In this document: positions 43,380 to 50,278 of the stretch, one piece after another
Position numbering within the stretch: position 1 is the first letter of the stretch
How the letters are laid out: each line of letters starts with the position of its first letter
Assembly: GCA_050251635.1 (NCBI GenBank)
Contig: JBFWML010000005.1
Location: 1-64,000 of the forward strand
Length of the DNA: 64,000 bases
Reading direction: 5' to 3'
DNA from: JBFWML01 sp050251635
Lineage (GTDB): Bacteria > Campylobacterota > Campylobacteria > Campylobacterales > SZUA-545
Notes under the pieces: generated by a model
What the model was told of the DNA's origin: nothing
The model's input: only the letters and a program-made list of their open reading frames with translations
Databases searched by the model: none
Made by a program: the position numbers and the translations under genes

Positions 43380-43506
43380 ATGTCAAATAATTTACCAGTA
43401 TTACTACAAGATCCTTCACAAGGTAACTTCCCTGCTACAGTGGACACTGAGCTAGAGTTCTTATCTCAGGCGAGGAAGTTATTAGATGCAGGTTTTCCCG
43501 ATCATA
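43380..43506 (+). pseudogene. Second integron cassette gene, 3' end lost
   Basis: The gene starts at ATG 43380, 27 bases after the crossover point, with GGGAG upstream. About 42 residues are left (NNLPVLLQDPSQGNFPATVD, then ELEFLSQARKLLDAGFPDH) before the repeat at 43507. The remaining gene and its attC are missing. The frame runs on by chance through the repeat into the DUF4160 remnant, giving a chimeric open frame to 43817. Family not recognised. Confidence 0.7.
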
Positions 43507-43529
43507 TAAATGGGGACAGGCTACTTTTT
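43507..43529 (+). repeat. REP-like repeat (copy 5), at the cassette 2 break
   Basis: Core GGGGACAGGCTACTTTTT, followed by CAAGTCTTGTTCTAATTGAC and TTGGAGGTGAAACCC. That tail recurs after copy 6 with two substitutions. Confidence 0.85.
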
Positions 43530-43598
43530 ACAAGTCTTGTTCTAATTGACTTGGAGGTGAAACCCGTTGCGGAGTGGCGCGCCGATCGGGTAGCATGT

Positions 43599-43604
43599 TA
43601 TAAT
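43599..43604 (+). promoter_or_regulatory. -10 element of the DUF4160 remnant
   Basis: TATAAT lies 28 bases before ATG 43632, with GGGGGGATG as a possible ribosome site just before the start. Confidence 0.5.
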
Positions 43605-43631
43605 CCAAGCAATAATAATCGGGGGGATGCA

Positions 43632-43817
43632 ATGCCGGTTGTTTCTGTCTTTTTTGGTATCGTGGTGCGTATGTGGCACGATGATCACCCGCCACCACAC
43701 ATCCATGCGGAGTATCAGGGGTTTGAAGCGTTGGTGAGAATCGAGGACGGTGAGGTGGCGGAGGGCAGGCTGCCTAGAGTAAATGGTGACAGGCTACTTT
43801 TTCAAGTCTTGATCTAA
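43632..43817 (+). pseudogene. DUF4160-family protein, truncated
   Basis: The first ~48 residues match the small DUF4160 family: VSVFFGIVVRMWHDDHPPPH then IHAEYQGFEALVRIEDGEV and AEGRLPR. Family members normally continue for another 25-35 residues with a helix rich in Leu/Trp. Here the frame passes into the repeat at 43780 and stops at 43815-43817. DUF4160 genes often stand next to DUF2442 genes in toxin-antitoxin-like pairs; no partner is left here. Confidence 0.8.
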
Positions 43818-43864
43818 TTGACTTGGAGGCGAAACCCATAGTAAATGGGGACAGGCTACTTTTT
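43780..43864 (+). repeat. REP-like repeats (copies 6 and 7) in tandem
   Basis: Copy 6 (43780-43802, AAATGGTGACAGGCTACTTT) directly follows the DUF4160 codons for GRLPR. Between the copies stands CAAGTCTTGATCTAATTGAC plus TTGGAGGCGAAACCC, a second copy of the tail found after copy 5. Copy 7 is 43842-43864 (GGGGACAGGCTACTTTT). Confidence 0.85.
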
Positions 43865-43935
43865 ATTGATTGGCAAGTCCCCCGTCCAACCTCCATCCCT
43901 GTGCTAAAATCCCAAAAAACCCCAAAGGATCCAAC

Positions 43936-43953
43936 ATGAAGCAAACCCGCTAA
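43936..43953 (+). CDS. Candidate leader peptide MKQTR of the ABC-F gene
   Basis: ATG AAG CAA ACC CGC TAA, with AAAGGA six bases upstream. It lies directly before an inverted repeat with a T-run, the arrangement of ribosome-mediated attenuation leaders found upstream of many ABC-F genes. Confidence 0.5.
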   Translation: MKQTR

Positions 43954-43954
43954 C

Positions 43955-44000
43955 CAGAACGCCAAAATCTCCGCTTCTTCAAGCCTTGGCGTTCTGTTTT
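43955..44000 (+). terminator. Terminator/attenuator hairpin before the ABC-F gene
   Basis: CAGAACGCCAA (43955-43965) pairs perfectly with TTGGCGTTCTG (43986-43996) over 11 bases, followed by TTTT. The loop is 20 bases. It starts two bases after the leader stop codon and ends 19 bases before the ABC-F start, so it can control read-through into the gene. Confidence 0.65.
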
Positions 44001-44019
44001 GAATGACGCAAGGATTTTT

Positions 44020-45408
44020 ATGACCAAATCCCTCACTTTTAACCATCTTGAGTTTACCTATCCCGGCAGCCCCGATCCGGTTTTTAGCGGCGTGGACTTG
44101 CAGCTTTATCCCGGCTGGACGGCCATTACCGGGCCAAACGGCGCAGGGAAAACGACGCTCATCAAACTGCTGTGCGAACGCTCAAAGCTTCATGCCGTGT
44201 ATGTGGAGCAGCGCACCGATGACGAGCCCGAAGGATTTGCGGCGTTTTTGACCGCAACCGATGGCGAAGCGTTTAGACTCCGCGAGATTCTGGGCCTGCA
44301 ACCCGAATGGGCCGATCGCTGGCAAACGCTTAGTCACGGCGAACGCAAACGCGCCCAGATCGGCGCGGCGCTGCATAAAAAACCCGATCTGCTGGCGGTG
44401 GATGAACCGACCAACCATCTCGATAGCGCGGCGCGGGCTTTTGTGGCCGATGCGCTGCAACGCTTTCGCGGTTTTGGTCTGCTGATCGGCCACGATCGCG
44501 CGCTCTTAGATTCGTTGTGCGGCCACACGATTATGATGGCCCACGGCGAGGCGCAAATGCGCCGTCAGGGTTACGCCACCGCCCGCGACGAGCAGCAAAA
44601 GGAAGAGGCGTTTGCCGCAATGCAATACGAATGCCAAAGCCGCGAGATCAAAAAGCTGGAAAAACAGGTCGATCGGCAGCGTTTGAAGATTGAGGCCGAC
44701 AAAAAACGGCTCTCAAAAAGCCGCGTCGTTCCCAAGGATACCGACAAAAAAACACGGATCGATCTGGCAATCCTCACGGGCAAAGACGCCGTAGCGGGGC
44801 GGGTTCTAAACCGCACGCAAAGCCGCCTCAAACACGCCGAAGCGGCCCTGGGCGAAAAACGGCCCGTCTATGAAACGGGCATCATGCTGGAGGCGCAAAG
44901 CTGCCCCGGCCTTTTTCCGCTGGCGGTGGACGACAAACATCTGCTGCGCGAAGGGGATCGCATCGGAATCGTCGGCCCCAACGGCAGCGGCAAAAGCACC
45001 TTTGTAAAAAAACTGGTGGAAAGCTGTGACGCCAAAGCCGGAGTGGTGCTGTATCTGCCCCAAGAGATCACAGCCGAGGAATCGGCGGCTTTGCTGGCGC
45101 AAGTCAAAGCCGCCAAATCCGAAGAAAAAGGGTTTTTAATGAGCCTGATCGTCCGGCTGGGCGGCAACCCTAAAACATTGCTGGAAAGCGCCGTTCCCAG
45201 TCCCGGCGAAACGCGCAAGCTCATGCTGGCTTTGGGTCTTGCCAAAAAACCGGCGCTGATCGTGATGGACGAACCCACGAACCATCTGGATATCGTCTCG
45301 ATCGAAGCGCTCGAAAAGGCGCTGATCGACTACGCCGGAACGCTCGTGCTCGTTAGCCACGACGAGCGGTTTTTACAAAACACGGTGCGGGAGTTTTGGC
45401 GGTTTTAG
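44020..45408 (+). CDS. ABC-F family ATPase, possible ribosome-protection factor
   Basis: 462 residues, shorter than typical ABC-F proteins (~530). Two ABC domains without membrane segments: Walker A GPNGAGKTTLIKLL (~residue 37) and GPNGSGKSTFVKKL (~residue 319), Walker B LLAVDEPTNHLDS and LIVMDEPTNHLDI, signatures LSHGERKRAQIG and PSPGETRKLML. The linker (~180-280) is charged and helical (EIKKLEKQVDRQRLKIEADK). ABC-F proteins act on the ribosome; those with an attenuator leader usually give antibiotic resistance. Start at ATG 44020. The 3' end overlaps moeA by four bases, tail to tail. Confidence 0.88.
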   Translation: MTKSLTFNHLEFTYPGSPDPVFSGVDLQLYPGWTAITGPNGAGKTTLIKLLCERSKLHAVYVEQRTDDEPEGFAAFLTATDGEAFRLREILGLQPEWADRWQTLSHGERKRAQIGAALHKKPDLLAVDEPTNHLDSAARAFVADALQRFRGFGLLIGHDRALLDSLCGHTIMMAHGEAQMRRQGYATARDEQQKEEAFAAMQYECQSREIKKLEKQVDRQRLKIEADKKRLSKSRVVPKDTDKKTRIDLAILTGKDAVAGRVLNRTQSRLKHAEAALGEKRPVYETGIMLEAQSCPGLFPLAVDDKHLLREGDRIGIVGPNGSGKSTFVKKLVESCDAKAGVVLYLPQEITAEESAALLAQVKAAKSEEKGFLMSLIVRLGGNPKTLLESAVPSPGETRKLMLALGLAKKPALIVMDEPTNHLDIVSIEALEKALIDYAGTLVLVSHDERFLQNTVREFWRF

Positions 45409-46649
45409 GGGGCGTAAAAATCTTCGTCGGCGCAGAAGTTTAGCGGTAGCACCACGCGGATGATTTCGCCTTTTTTCAGTTCGTCGTTCCCTTCGGGGGC
45501 CACGGCGAACACGTCGGCTTTGGCCAGCGGGGTCAGCATTCCCGTGCCGTAGCGGTAGTCGTCCACGGCGGTGAATTCGCCGCTTTGCAGCGTGCCTAGA
45601 ACCACATTGGCGCGGTCGGGTTTGAACCGCACGCTTTTGGCTACACGGGCCAGCGCCGTGGCGGGGTGAAAACGTTTTCGCCCCTGCAATTTAGCCGCGA
45701 TCGAGCCGCCGATCAGGGTCATCAGCGTCATCGCCGCCTGCGGGTTGCCCGGCAGGCTGATCGCCACGGTGTTTTGAATACGGCCGATCATCAAATTTTT
45801 GCCCGGTTTGAGCGCCATGCTTTGCACCGCAACCGTTAGGCCCGCTTCCCGCAAAATCCGGTCGGTAAAGTCCGCCTCTCCGGTGCTGACCCCGCCGCTG
45901 GTGACGATGAGATCGTATTTCGCAAAACCGGCCACCGCTTCGCGCAGGGCTTCGGGCCGGTCGGGCAGGGCACCCAAATAGGCAACCTCCGCGCCCAGCG
46001 TTTTTAAAATCGCTGCGATCGCCGTGGCGTTGGAGTTGTGAATCTGGTGGTTTTTGGCCGTTTGCCACGGTTCCACAATCTCGCTGCCCGTCGCCAGCAC
46101 CGCCGCTTTAATGCGGCGCAAAACCGTCACCTCCCCAAAACCCTGCGAAGCCAGCAGGGCCAACGCGGCAGGGGTCAGCATTTCGCCCGCTTTTAAGAGC
46201 ATTTCGCCCGCGTCAACCTCTTCTCCGGCGGGGCGGATGTGTTGGCCCGGTTTGATACGTTCGGGCAGCGTCACGCGGTTTGCGTTTGCTTGCGCGTCCT
46301 CGAAGGGCACCACCGCTTCGACCCCCGCCGGAACCATCGCGCCGGTCATGATTTTGCAGGCGGAGCCTTCGGGCAGCGTGTAGCCCGAAGCGTCATCGCC
46401 CGCCAAAAAGGTCTGGCCGATCGGTAGGGTTTTGCCCGCGTCAGAAACGCGAACGCCGTAGCCGTCCATGCTGGAGTTGCGAAAAGGGGGCAGGGGACGC
46501 AGGCAGATCAAATCACGGGCCAGCACCCGATCTGCCGCGTCAAAAAGCGGCACCGTTTCGGTTTCGCTTACGGGCAAAACGCAGGCCAAGGCTTTGGCGT
46601 ACCCCTTATGCAAGGGGGTTAAATGCGCCTTGTCCGCGGCTTTGCTCAC
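45405..46649 (-). CDS. moeA: Molybdopterin molybdenumtransferase MoeA
   Basis: 414 residues from GTG 46649, which overlaps the pyrG stop as GTGA. MoeA inserts molybdate into adenylylated molybdopterin. Motifs: DRVLARDLICLRPLPPFRNS and SMDGYGVR at the front, ATGSEIVEPW and VTSGGVSTGEADFT in the MoCF-binding domain, and ALKPGKNLMIGRI and SLPGNPQAAM. The C-terminal domain (~340-414) is present. It works with mobB at 11493 in making the molybdenum cofactor. Confidence 0.94.
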   Translation of the reverse strand: MSKAADKAHLTPLHKGYAKALACVLPVSETETVPLFDAADRVLARDLICLRPLPPFRNSSMDGYGVRVSDAGKTLPIGQTFLAGDDASGYTLPEGSACKIMTGAMVPAGVEAVVPFEDAQANANRVTLPERIKPGQHIRPAGEEVDAGEMLLKAGEMLTPAALALLASQGFGEVTVLRRIKAAVLATGSEIVEPWQTAKNHQIHNSNATAIAAILKTLGAEVAYLGALPDRPEALREAVAGFAKYDLIVTSGGVSTGEADFTDRILREAGLTVAVQSMALKPGKNLMIGRIQNTVAISLPGNPQAAMTLMTLIGGSIAAKLQGRKRFHPATALARVAKSVRFKPDRANVVLGTLQSGEFTAVDDYRYGTGMLTPLAKADVFAVAPEGNDELKKGEIIRVVLPLNFCADEDFYAP

Positions 46650-48265
46650 TTTTTGTGCTTGATCGCGTTTTTGATAAAGCTCAAAATAATGCGGTTGGGG
46701 TTTTGCAACCGGCTGGTAAATTCGGGGTGGAACTGCACCGCCACAAACCACGGATGATCGCGCAGCTCCACCGCCTCGATCAGCCCTTTGGCTTCGCCGG
46801 AGATAATCAGCCCGGCTTGCTCGAACCGTTCGCGGTATGCGCCGTTGGCTTCGTAGCGGTGGCGGTGGCGTTCCATGACCTTCGCTTCGTTGCCGTAGGC
46901 GTCGGCCAGTTTGCTTCCCGGTTTGAGGTTGCATTCGTATTCGCCCAGCCGCAAAGTGCCGCCCATGGGGCTTTGGTGGGTGCGGATCTGTTTGCCGCCG
47001 GTCTGATCGATAAACTCGTCGATCAGGTAAATGACCGGCTCGGACGTTTTGGGGTCAAACTCCTGCGACTCGGCGTTTTTGATCCCCAGCACGTTGCGGG
47101 CGAATTCGATCATCGAAAGCTGCATTCCCAAACAGATGCCGAGGAAGATTTTTTTGTTTTCCCGCGCGTAGCGGATCGCTTCGACTTTGCCCTCCACGCC
47201 CCGGCTGCCAAACCCGCCCGGCACCAAAATCGCGTCGCAGCCGCCCAACACTTCGGCGGCGTTTCTCTCGTTCAGCGTTTCGCTATCGACCCACTTGAGT
47301 AAAACTCGCGTATCGGTATGCGCGCCCGCGTGGGTGAGCGCCTCGATCAGCGATTTGTAGCTCTCTTTGAGTTCCAGATATTTGCCCACAAAAGCCACTT
47401 CGATCGCGCCCGAAGGCTCGATGATTTGTTTGGTCAGCTTCTTCCACTCCTTAAGATCGGGCTTTAAATCGCCCAGTTCGAGGGCTTTGGCGATGGGTTT
47501 AAGAATGCCGTCCTCATGGAAACGCAGCGGCACTTCATAAATCGTTTTGGCGTCGCTCGCTTCGATGACCGAATCGAACTCCACATCGCAGGCGTTGGAG
47601 AGTTTTTTGCGCACGTCTTTAGGAATCGGCTTTTCCGATCGGCACACCAGCATGTCGGGTGCAATGCCGATGCGGCGCAGCTCCTGCACGGAGTGTTGCG
47701 TGGGTTTGGTTTTCAGCTCATCCGCCACGGCGATGTAGGGCACCAGCGTCACATGAATGTTGAAAACGCGGTTTTTGAGCGCATGTTTGATCTGGCGCAC
47801 CGCTTCGTAAAAGGGCAGCCCTTCAATATCGCCGATCGTGCCGCCCAGCTCCACCACCAGCACATCCGCGTCTTTGCCCGCCGCTTTGATGCGCCGGACG
47901 ATTTCGTCGGTAATATGCGGCACCACCTGAATGGTTTTACCCAGATAATCCCCGCGCCGCTCACGGTCGATCACCGTCTGGTACACCTGGCCGGTGGTGA
48001 AGTTGTTGCGTTTAGAAAGGGTGCTGTTGATAAAGCGTTCGTAGTGGCCGATGTCCAGGTCGGTTTCGCCGCCGTCGGCGGTGACGAACACCTCGCCGTG
48101 TTCGATGGGCGACATCGTGCCCGGATCGACGTTGATGTACGGGTCGATTTTGAGCATGGAAACTTTAAGGCCGCTGTTGCGCAGCAAGGCCGCCACGCTG
48201 GCGCTGGTGATGCCTTTGCCCAAACTGGAAAGAACGCCGCCGGTAACAAAAATATACTTGGTCAT
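46646..48265 (-). CDS. pyrG: CTP synthase
   Basis: 539 residues from ATG 48265 (TKYIFVTGGVLSSLGKGITS at the front). It aminates UTP to CTP with glutamine as nitrogen donor. The N-terminal synthetase domain has the P-loop and the DPYINVDPGTMSPIEHGEVF block. The C-terminal class I glutaminase has the nucleophile motif GICLGMQL and the triad His/Glu in QFHPEF. A longer frame upstream to 48325 has no family likeness. It overlaps moeA by four bases. Confidence 0.97.
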   Translation of the reverse strand: MTKYIFVTGGVLSSLGKGITSASVAALLRNSGLKVSMLKIDPYINVDPGTMSPIEHGEVFVTADGGETDLDIGHYERFINSTLSKRNNFTTGQVYQTVIDRERRGDYLGKTIQVVPHITDEIVRRIKAAGKDADVLVVELGGTIGDIEGLPFYEAVRQIKHALKNRVFNIHVTLVPYIAVADELKTKPTQHSVQELRRIGIAPDMLVCRSEKPIPKDVRKKLSNACDVEFDSVIEASDAKTIYEVPLRFHEDGILKPIAKALELGDLKPDLKEWKKLTKQIIEPSGAIEVAFVGKYLELKESYKSLIEALTHAGAHTDTRVLLKWVDSETLNERNAAEVLGGCDAILVPGGFGSRGVEGKVEAIRYARENKKIFLGICLGMQLSMIEFARNVLGIKNAESQEFDPKTSEPVIYLIDEFIDQTGGKQIRTHQSPMGGTLRLGEYECNLKPGSKLADAYGNEAKVMERHRHRYEANGAYRERFEQAGLIISGEAKGLIEAVELRDHPWFVAVQFHPEFTSRLQNPNRIILSFIKNAIKHKK

Positions 48266-48390
48266 TGAGTGTGCCTTAATCGGGGAAAAATGGGTGGCGC
48301 CAGCAGGGCCGTTGAAGGCAGGCATTGTAACCCGAACGCGGTTAAAGTTGCCCCGTTTTGCGAAGCGGGTGCTATCTAAGGCGGTTTGGG

Positions 48391-48396
48391 TACAAT
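48391..48396 (+). promoter_or_regulatory. Probable -10 element of rpsU
   Basis: TACAAT in TTTGGGTACAATTGCG lies 59 bases before the rpsU ATG. The gap between the pyrG and rpsU starts (divergent genes) holds no other feature. Confidence 0.45.
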
Positions 48397-48454
48397 TGCG
48401 CCGCCCAAGACCTAGTCGTCTTTATAATCTGGCCCGAAAGTGGGTGATTTTTAC

Positions 48455-48667
48455 ATGCCCGGTATTAAAGTCCGTGAAAACGAAGCTTTTGAAGAGGCGT
48501 ACCGCCGTTTCAAAAAGCAGGTTGACCGCAACCTGATCGTCACCGAGGCCCGCGCGCGCAAAAACTTCGAATCGAACGTCGAGAAGAAGAAAAAACGCAA
48601 AATCGCGGCCCGCAAGAAGCAACTCAAGCGCCTCTATATGATGCGCCGCTACGAGTCCCGCCTCTAA
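48455..48667 (+). CDS. rpsU: 30S ribosomal protein S21
   Basis: 70 residues, the size found in this phylum. Typical S21 sequence: PGIKVRENEAFEEAYRRFKK, then a very basic helix KKKKRKIAARKKQLKRLYMM. It binds the 30S platform and helps pairing with the Shine-Dalgarno sequence. Start at ATG 48455 (the upstream GTG at 48440 would add five residues not found in the family). A good hairpin terminator follows. Confidence 0.96.
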   Translation: MPGIKVRENEAFEEAYRRFKKQVDRNLIVTEARARKNFESNVEKKKKRKIAARKKQLKRLYMMRRYESRL

Positions 48668-48676
48668 GATTCTTCA

Positions 48677-48699
48677 CCCCGCCGATCGGCGGGGTTTCT
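48677..48699 (+). terminator. Rho-independent terminator of rpsU
   Basis: CCCCGCCGATCGGCGGGG, a perfect 18-base palindrome, followed by TTTCTT. It starts 9 bases after the rpsU stop. Confidence 0.85.
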
Positions 48700-48796
48700 T
48701 CCGCCTCTTTTCCACATCTTTTGTTTCTTCGTCATTTTTAAGCTTGAAATGCCAAAATCATACGCTTTAACTTTATTGTTGGGAAAAGTGATGATG

Positions 48797-48820
48797 AAAA
48801 ATTCAGCCTGTCCCTATTTA
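48797..48820 (-). repeat. REP-like repeat (copy 8)
   Basis: On the plus strand AATTCAGCCTGTCCCTATTT; the minus strand is AAATAGGGACAGGCTGAATT. It carries the GAATT 3' variant also found in copies 2, 9 and 10. It lies just upstream of the AT-rich orphan gene and may have cut its original 5' region. Confidence 0.75.
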
Positions 48821-48826
48821 GCTAAT

Positions 48827-49243
48827 ATGAAAAATGAAATAAAATTCACGGACATATTTTTGTCAACGCTCAATTTTTTTCCTATTTTTATGGAGATTGG
48901 AGAAGTTAAAAACAACAAAGTAAATAATTTAGTATATTTTTTTAATCATTTTATTGATAATGCATATGCGAATGGTTTATTGGATGACTTCCAGAATTTA
49001 ATGGCATGGCAAATAAGAATAGCCCTTAAAAAGCAATTATCATCAAATATAAAAGTGTTTAATTTATTTCAAGTTGATATTAATGAGATACATGAACTTT
49101 TTATTATTGGAATTCAAGATAAATACTATCAAGAAATTCTAATGAAAAACACCATATTTATTGATGATTTTTCGAATGATTTTATAAAAAAATGGGAAGC
49201 CCAACAGTCTAGACAGCTCGCGAACACAGCATCCATTCCCTAA
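48827..49243 (+). CDS. AT-rich orphan protein of unknown function
   Basis: 138 residues from ATG 48827; a longer frame from 48749 runs through the repeat and is unlikely to be genuine. Composition and codon use differ sharply from the neighbours (many AAT, AAA and TTT codons), a sign of transfer. The sequence is soluble with aromatic-rich helices (IFLSTLNFFPIFMEIGEV, then VYFFNHFIDNAYANGLLDDF). No ribosome site is clear and no family is recognised. The gene may be a fragment. Confidence 0.45.
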   Translation: MKNEIKFTDIFLSTLNFFPIFMEIGEVKNNKVNNLVYFFNHFIDNAYANGLLDDFQNLMAWQIRIALKKQLSSNIKVFNLFQVDINEIHELFIIGIQDKYYQEILMKNTIFIDDFSNDFIKKWEAQQSRQLANTASIP

Positions 49244-49300
49244 AAGAAACAGATTATTGCACACGCTAAAAACCCCCGCCCAAAAGGCAACCCCATGGGG

Positions 49301-49321
49301 AAATGGTGATAGGCTGAATTT
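49301..49321 (+). repeat. REP-like repeat (copy 9)
   Basis: AAATGGTGATAGGCTGAATT followed by TATTTTTT. It stands directly upstream of the first copy of the duplicated antitoxin promoter. Confidence 0.7.
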
Positions 49322-49350
49322 ATTTTTTGAGTCAAGCTAGCGGTGAAAAT

Positions 49351-49463
49351 TATGATAGGATTGTACACTTTAAAATTCCATAAAGGTTTGCAATGATTGA
49401 AACCACGATTGCGGAACTGCGCAGCCGCAGCGAGTTGTTCCGAAGCAATGAGGTGATTCATCT
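49351..49463 (+). repeat. Direct repeat: antitoxin promoter and 5' end, copy 1
   Basis: 113 bases (TATGATAGGATTGTACA through GTGATTCATCT) recurring at 49531-49643 with only about a dozen substitutions, most of them upstream of the start codon. Copy 1 is bounded on both sides by REP-like units in the same orientation. Confidence 0.9.
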
Positions 49464-49494
49464 GAGTAAATGGGGACAGGCTGAATTTTTTTAG
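49393..49494 (+). pseudogene. Truncated duplicate of the antitoxin gene
   Basis: Starts MIETTIAELRSRSELFRSNE like the intact gene at 49573 and matches it for 24 codons. At GTGATTCATCT the match stops and the frame enters the REP-like copy 10, ending at TAG 49492-49494 after nine unrelated residues (SKWGQAEFF). The DNA-binding front of a Phd-like antitoxin is retained, so a 33-residue product could in theory still bind the operator. Confidence 0.85.
49467..49491 (+). repeat. REP-like repeat (copy 10), at the antitoxin duplicate break
   Basis: TAAATGGGGACAGGCTGAAT followed by a T-run. It marks the exact point where the duplicate loses similarity with the intact antitoxin. Confidence 0.85.
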
Positions 49495-49530
49495 CCTATA
49501 TTTTTAGCTTGTTTTTGTGTGGTAGAAAAC

Positions 49531-49643
49531 TATGATAGGATTGTACAATTCAAAATGTAATAAAGGTCTGTCATGATTGAAACCACAATTGCGGAACTGC
49601 GCAGCCGCAGCGAGTTGTTCCGTAGCAATGAGGTGATTCATCT
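49531..49643 (+). repeat. Direct repeat: antitoxin promoter and 5' end, copy 2
   Basis: The copy that belongs to the intact antitoxin gene; partner of 49351-49463. Confidence 0.9.
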
Positions 49644-49830
49644 ACATGACGGGCGCAAAAGAGAGCCAATTGGGTATTTTGTGCCGGAACGTTATGCCGG
49701 CCTGATCGAAGAGGCGGTGGCGACCGTGGAGCGCGAGAGACGTTTGGGGTTGCTCAAACGTGTGGCGGCGGCTCAGGCAAAAGACCCTATTGAAGAGGGT
49801 GGCGCTGGAGACGGTCTTGAATCGCGGTGA
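49573..49830 (+). CDS. Phd-like antitoxin of a type II toxin-antitoxin pair
   Basis: 85 residues. The N-terminal half resembles Phd/YefM antitoxins (TTIAELRSRSELFRSNEVIH, then GRKREPIGYFVPERYAGLIE); the C-terminal half is the flexible toxin-binding part (LLKRVAAAQAKDPIEEGG). It should bind its own promoter (the TATGATAGGATTGTACA region) and neutralise the toxin. It overlaps the toxin gene. The pairing of a Phd-like antitoxin with a MazF-like toxin is a mixed combination known from other bacteria. Confidence 0.75.
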   Translation: MIETTIAELRSRSELFRSNEVIHLHDGRKREPIGYFVPERYAGLIEEAVATVERERRLGLLKRVAAAQAKDPIEEGGAGDGLESR

Positions 49831-50143
49831 TATTTACCTGACCGATTTTAATCCGGCCAAGGGCGGTGAAATCGGCAAGTTGCGCCCCGCAATTGTGCTA
49901 AGTCACGGCGAAGATGCCGCCGCTTTGGAGACGGTAATCGTGATTCCTCTTTCTACCGTGCTAGAGGACGACGCAGCCCCTTACCGCTTGCGTATTGCGG
50001 CGCGAGGCAGGTTGCAAAAGGAGTCTGACGCCTGCGTTTACGAAATTCGCGCGCTTTCCAAAAGTCGCCTCAAGGAGCGATTGGGAAGCGTGACCCATGA
50101 GGAGTATGCGCTTTTGAAAGCCTGCCTGTGTGAAATCGTTTGA
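49817..50143 (+). CDS. MazF/PemK-family toxin
   Basis: 108 residues from TTG 49817 (GGAG lies about 7 bases upstream); a GTG at 49799 is the other possible start. The sequence begins NRGDIYLTDFNPAKGGEIGK and continues LRPAIVLSHGED, VIVIPLSTVL and ALSKSRLKERLG, the standard blocks of MazF mRNA interferases. The toxin's overlap with the antitoxin gene is 14 bases. It is a second, distinct MazF-type toxin in the window (see 4676-4990). Confidence 0.85.
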   Translation: MNRGDIYLTDFNPAKGGEIGKLRPAIVLSHGEDAAALETVIVIPLSTVLEDDAAPYRLRIAARGRLQKESDACVYEIRALSKSRLKERLGSVTHEEYALLKACLCEIV

Positions 50144-50238
50144 TTTATTTTTTGTCGATTCCTTTATAAAACAGAACTTTCAAACACCCTTTTTCGGGCA
50201 TTTTCTTTTTTCTGCCTGACAATTCATAAATGAACTGC

Positions 50239-50244
50239 TAGAAT
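50239..50244 (+). promoter_or_regulatory. Probable -10 element of the GAF-HD-GYP gene
   Basis: TAGAAT in CTGCTAGAATAGGTCCTAG lies 35 bases before ATG 50279. CTAG repeats at both ends of the segment give weak symmetry. Confidence 0.4.
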
Positions 50245-50278
50245 AGGTCCTAGACCTTGCTTCAAGGAAGCTGTGAAT

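Noticed and set aside
43377..43817. A single 146-residue protein across cassette 2 and DUF4160
   Set aside because: The frame is continuous only by chance through repeat copy 5; its two ends belong to different genes and DUF4160 has its own promoter-like element and start.
45405..46934. Longer 509-residue version of MoeA
   Set aside because: The first 95 residues overlap the end of pyrG in another frame and are Arg/Pro-rich nonsense; GTG 46649 gives the normal family length.
42439..49572. CRISPR array from the repeated GGGGACAGGCT units
   Set aside because: Copies are irregularly spaced, occur in both orientations, vary in core and ends, and no cas gene is present.
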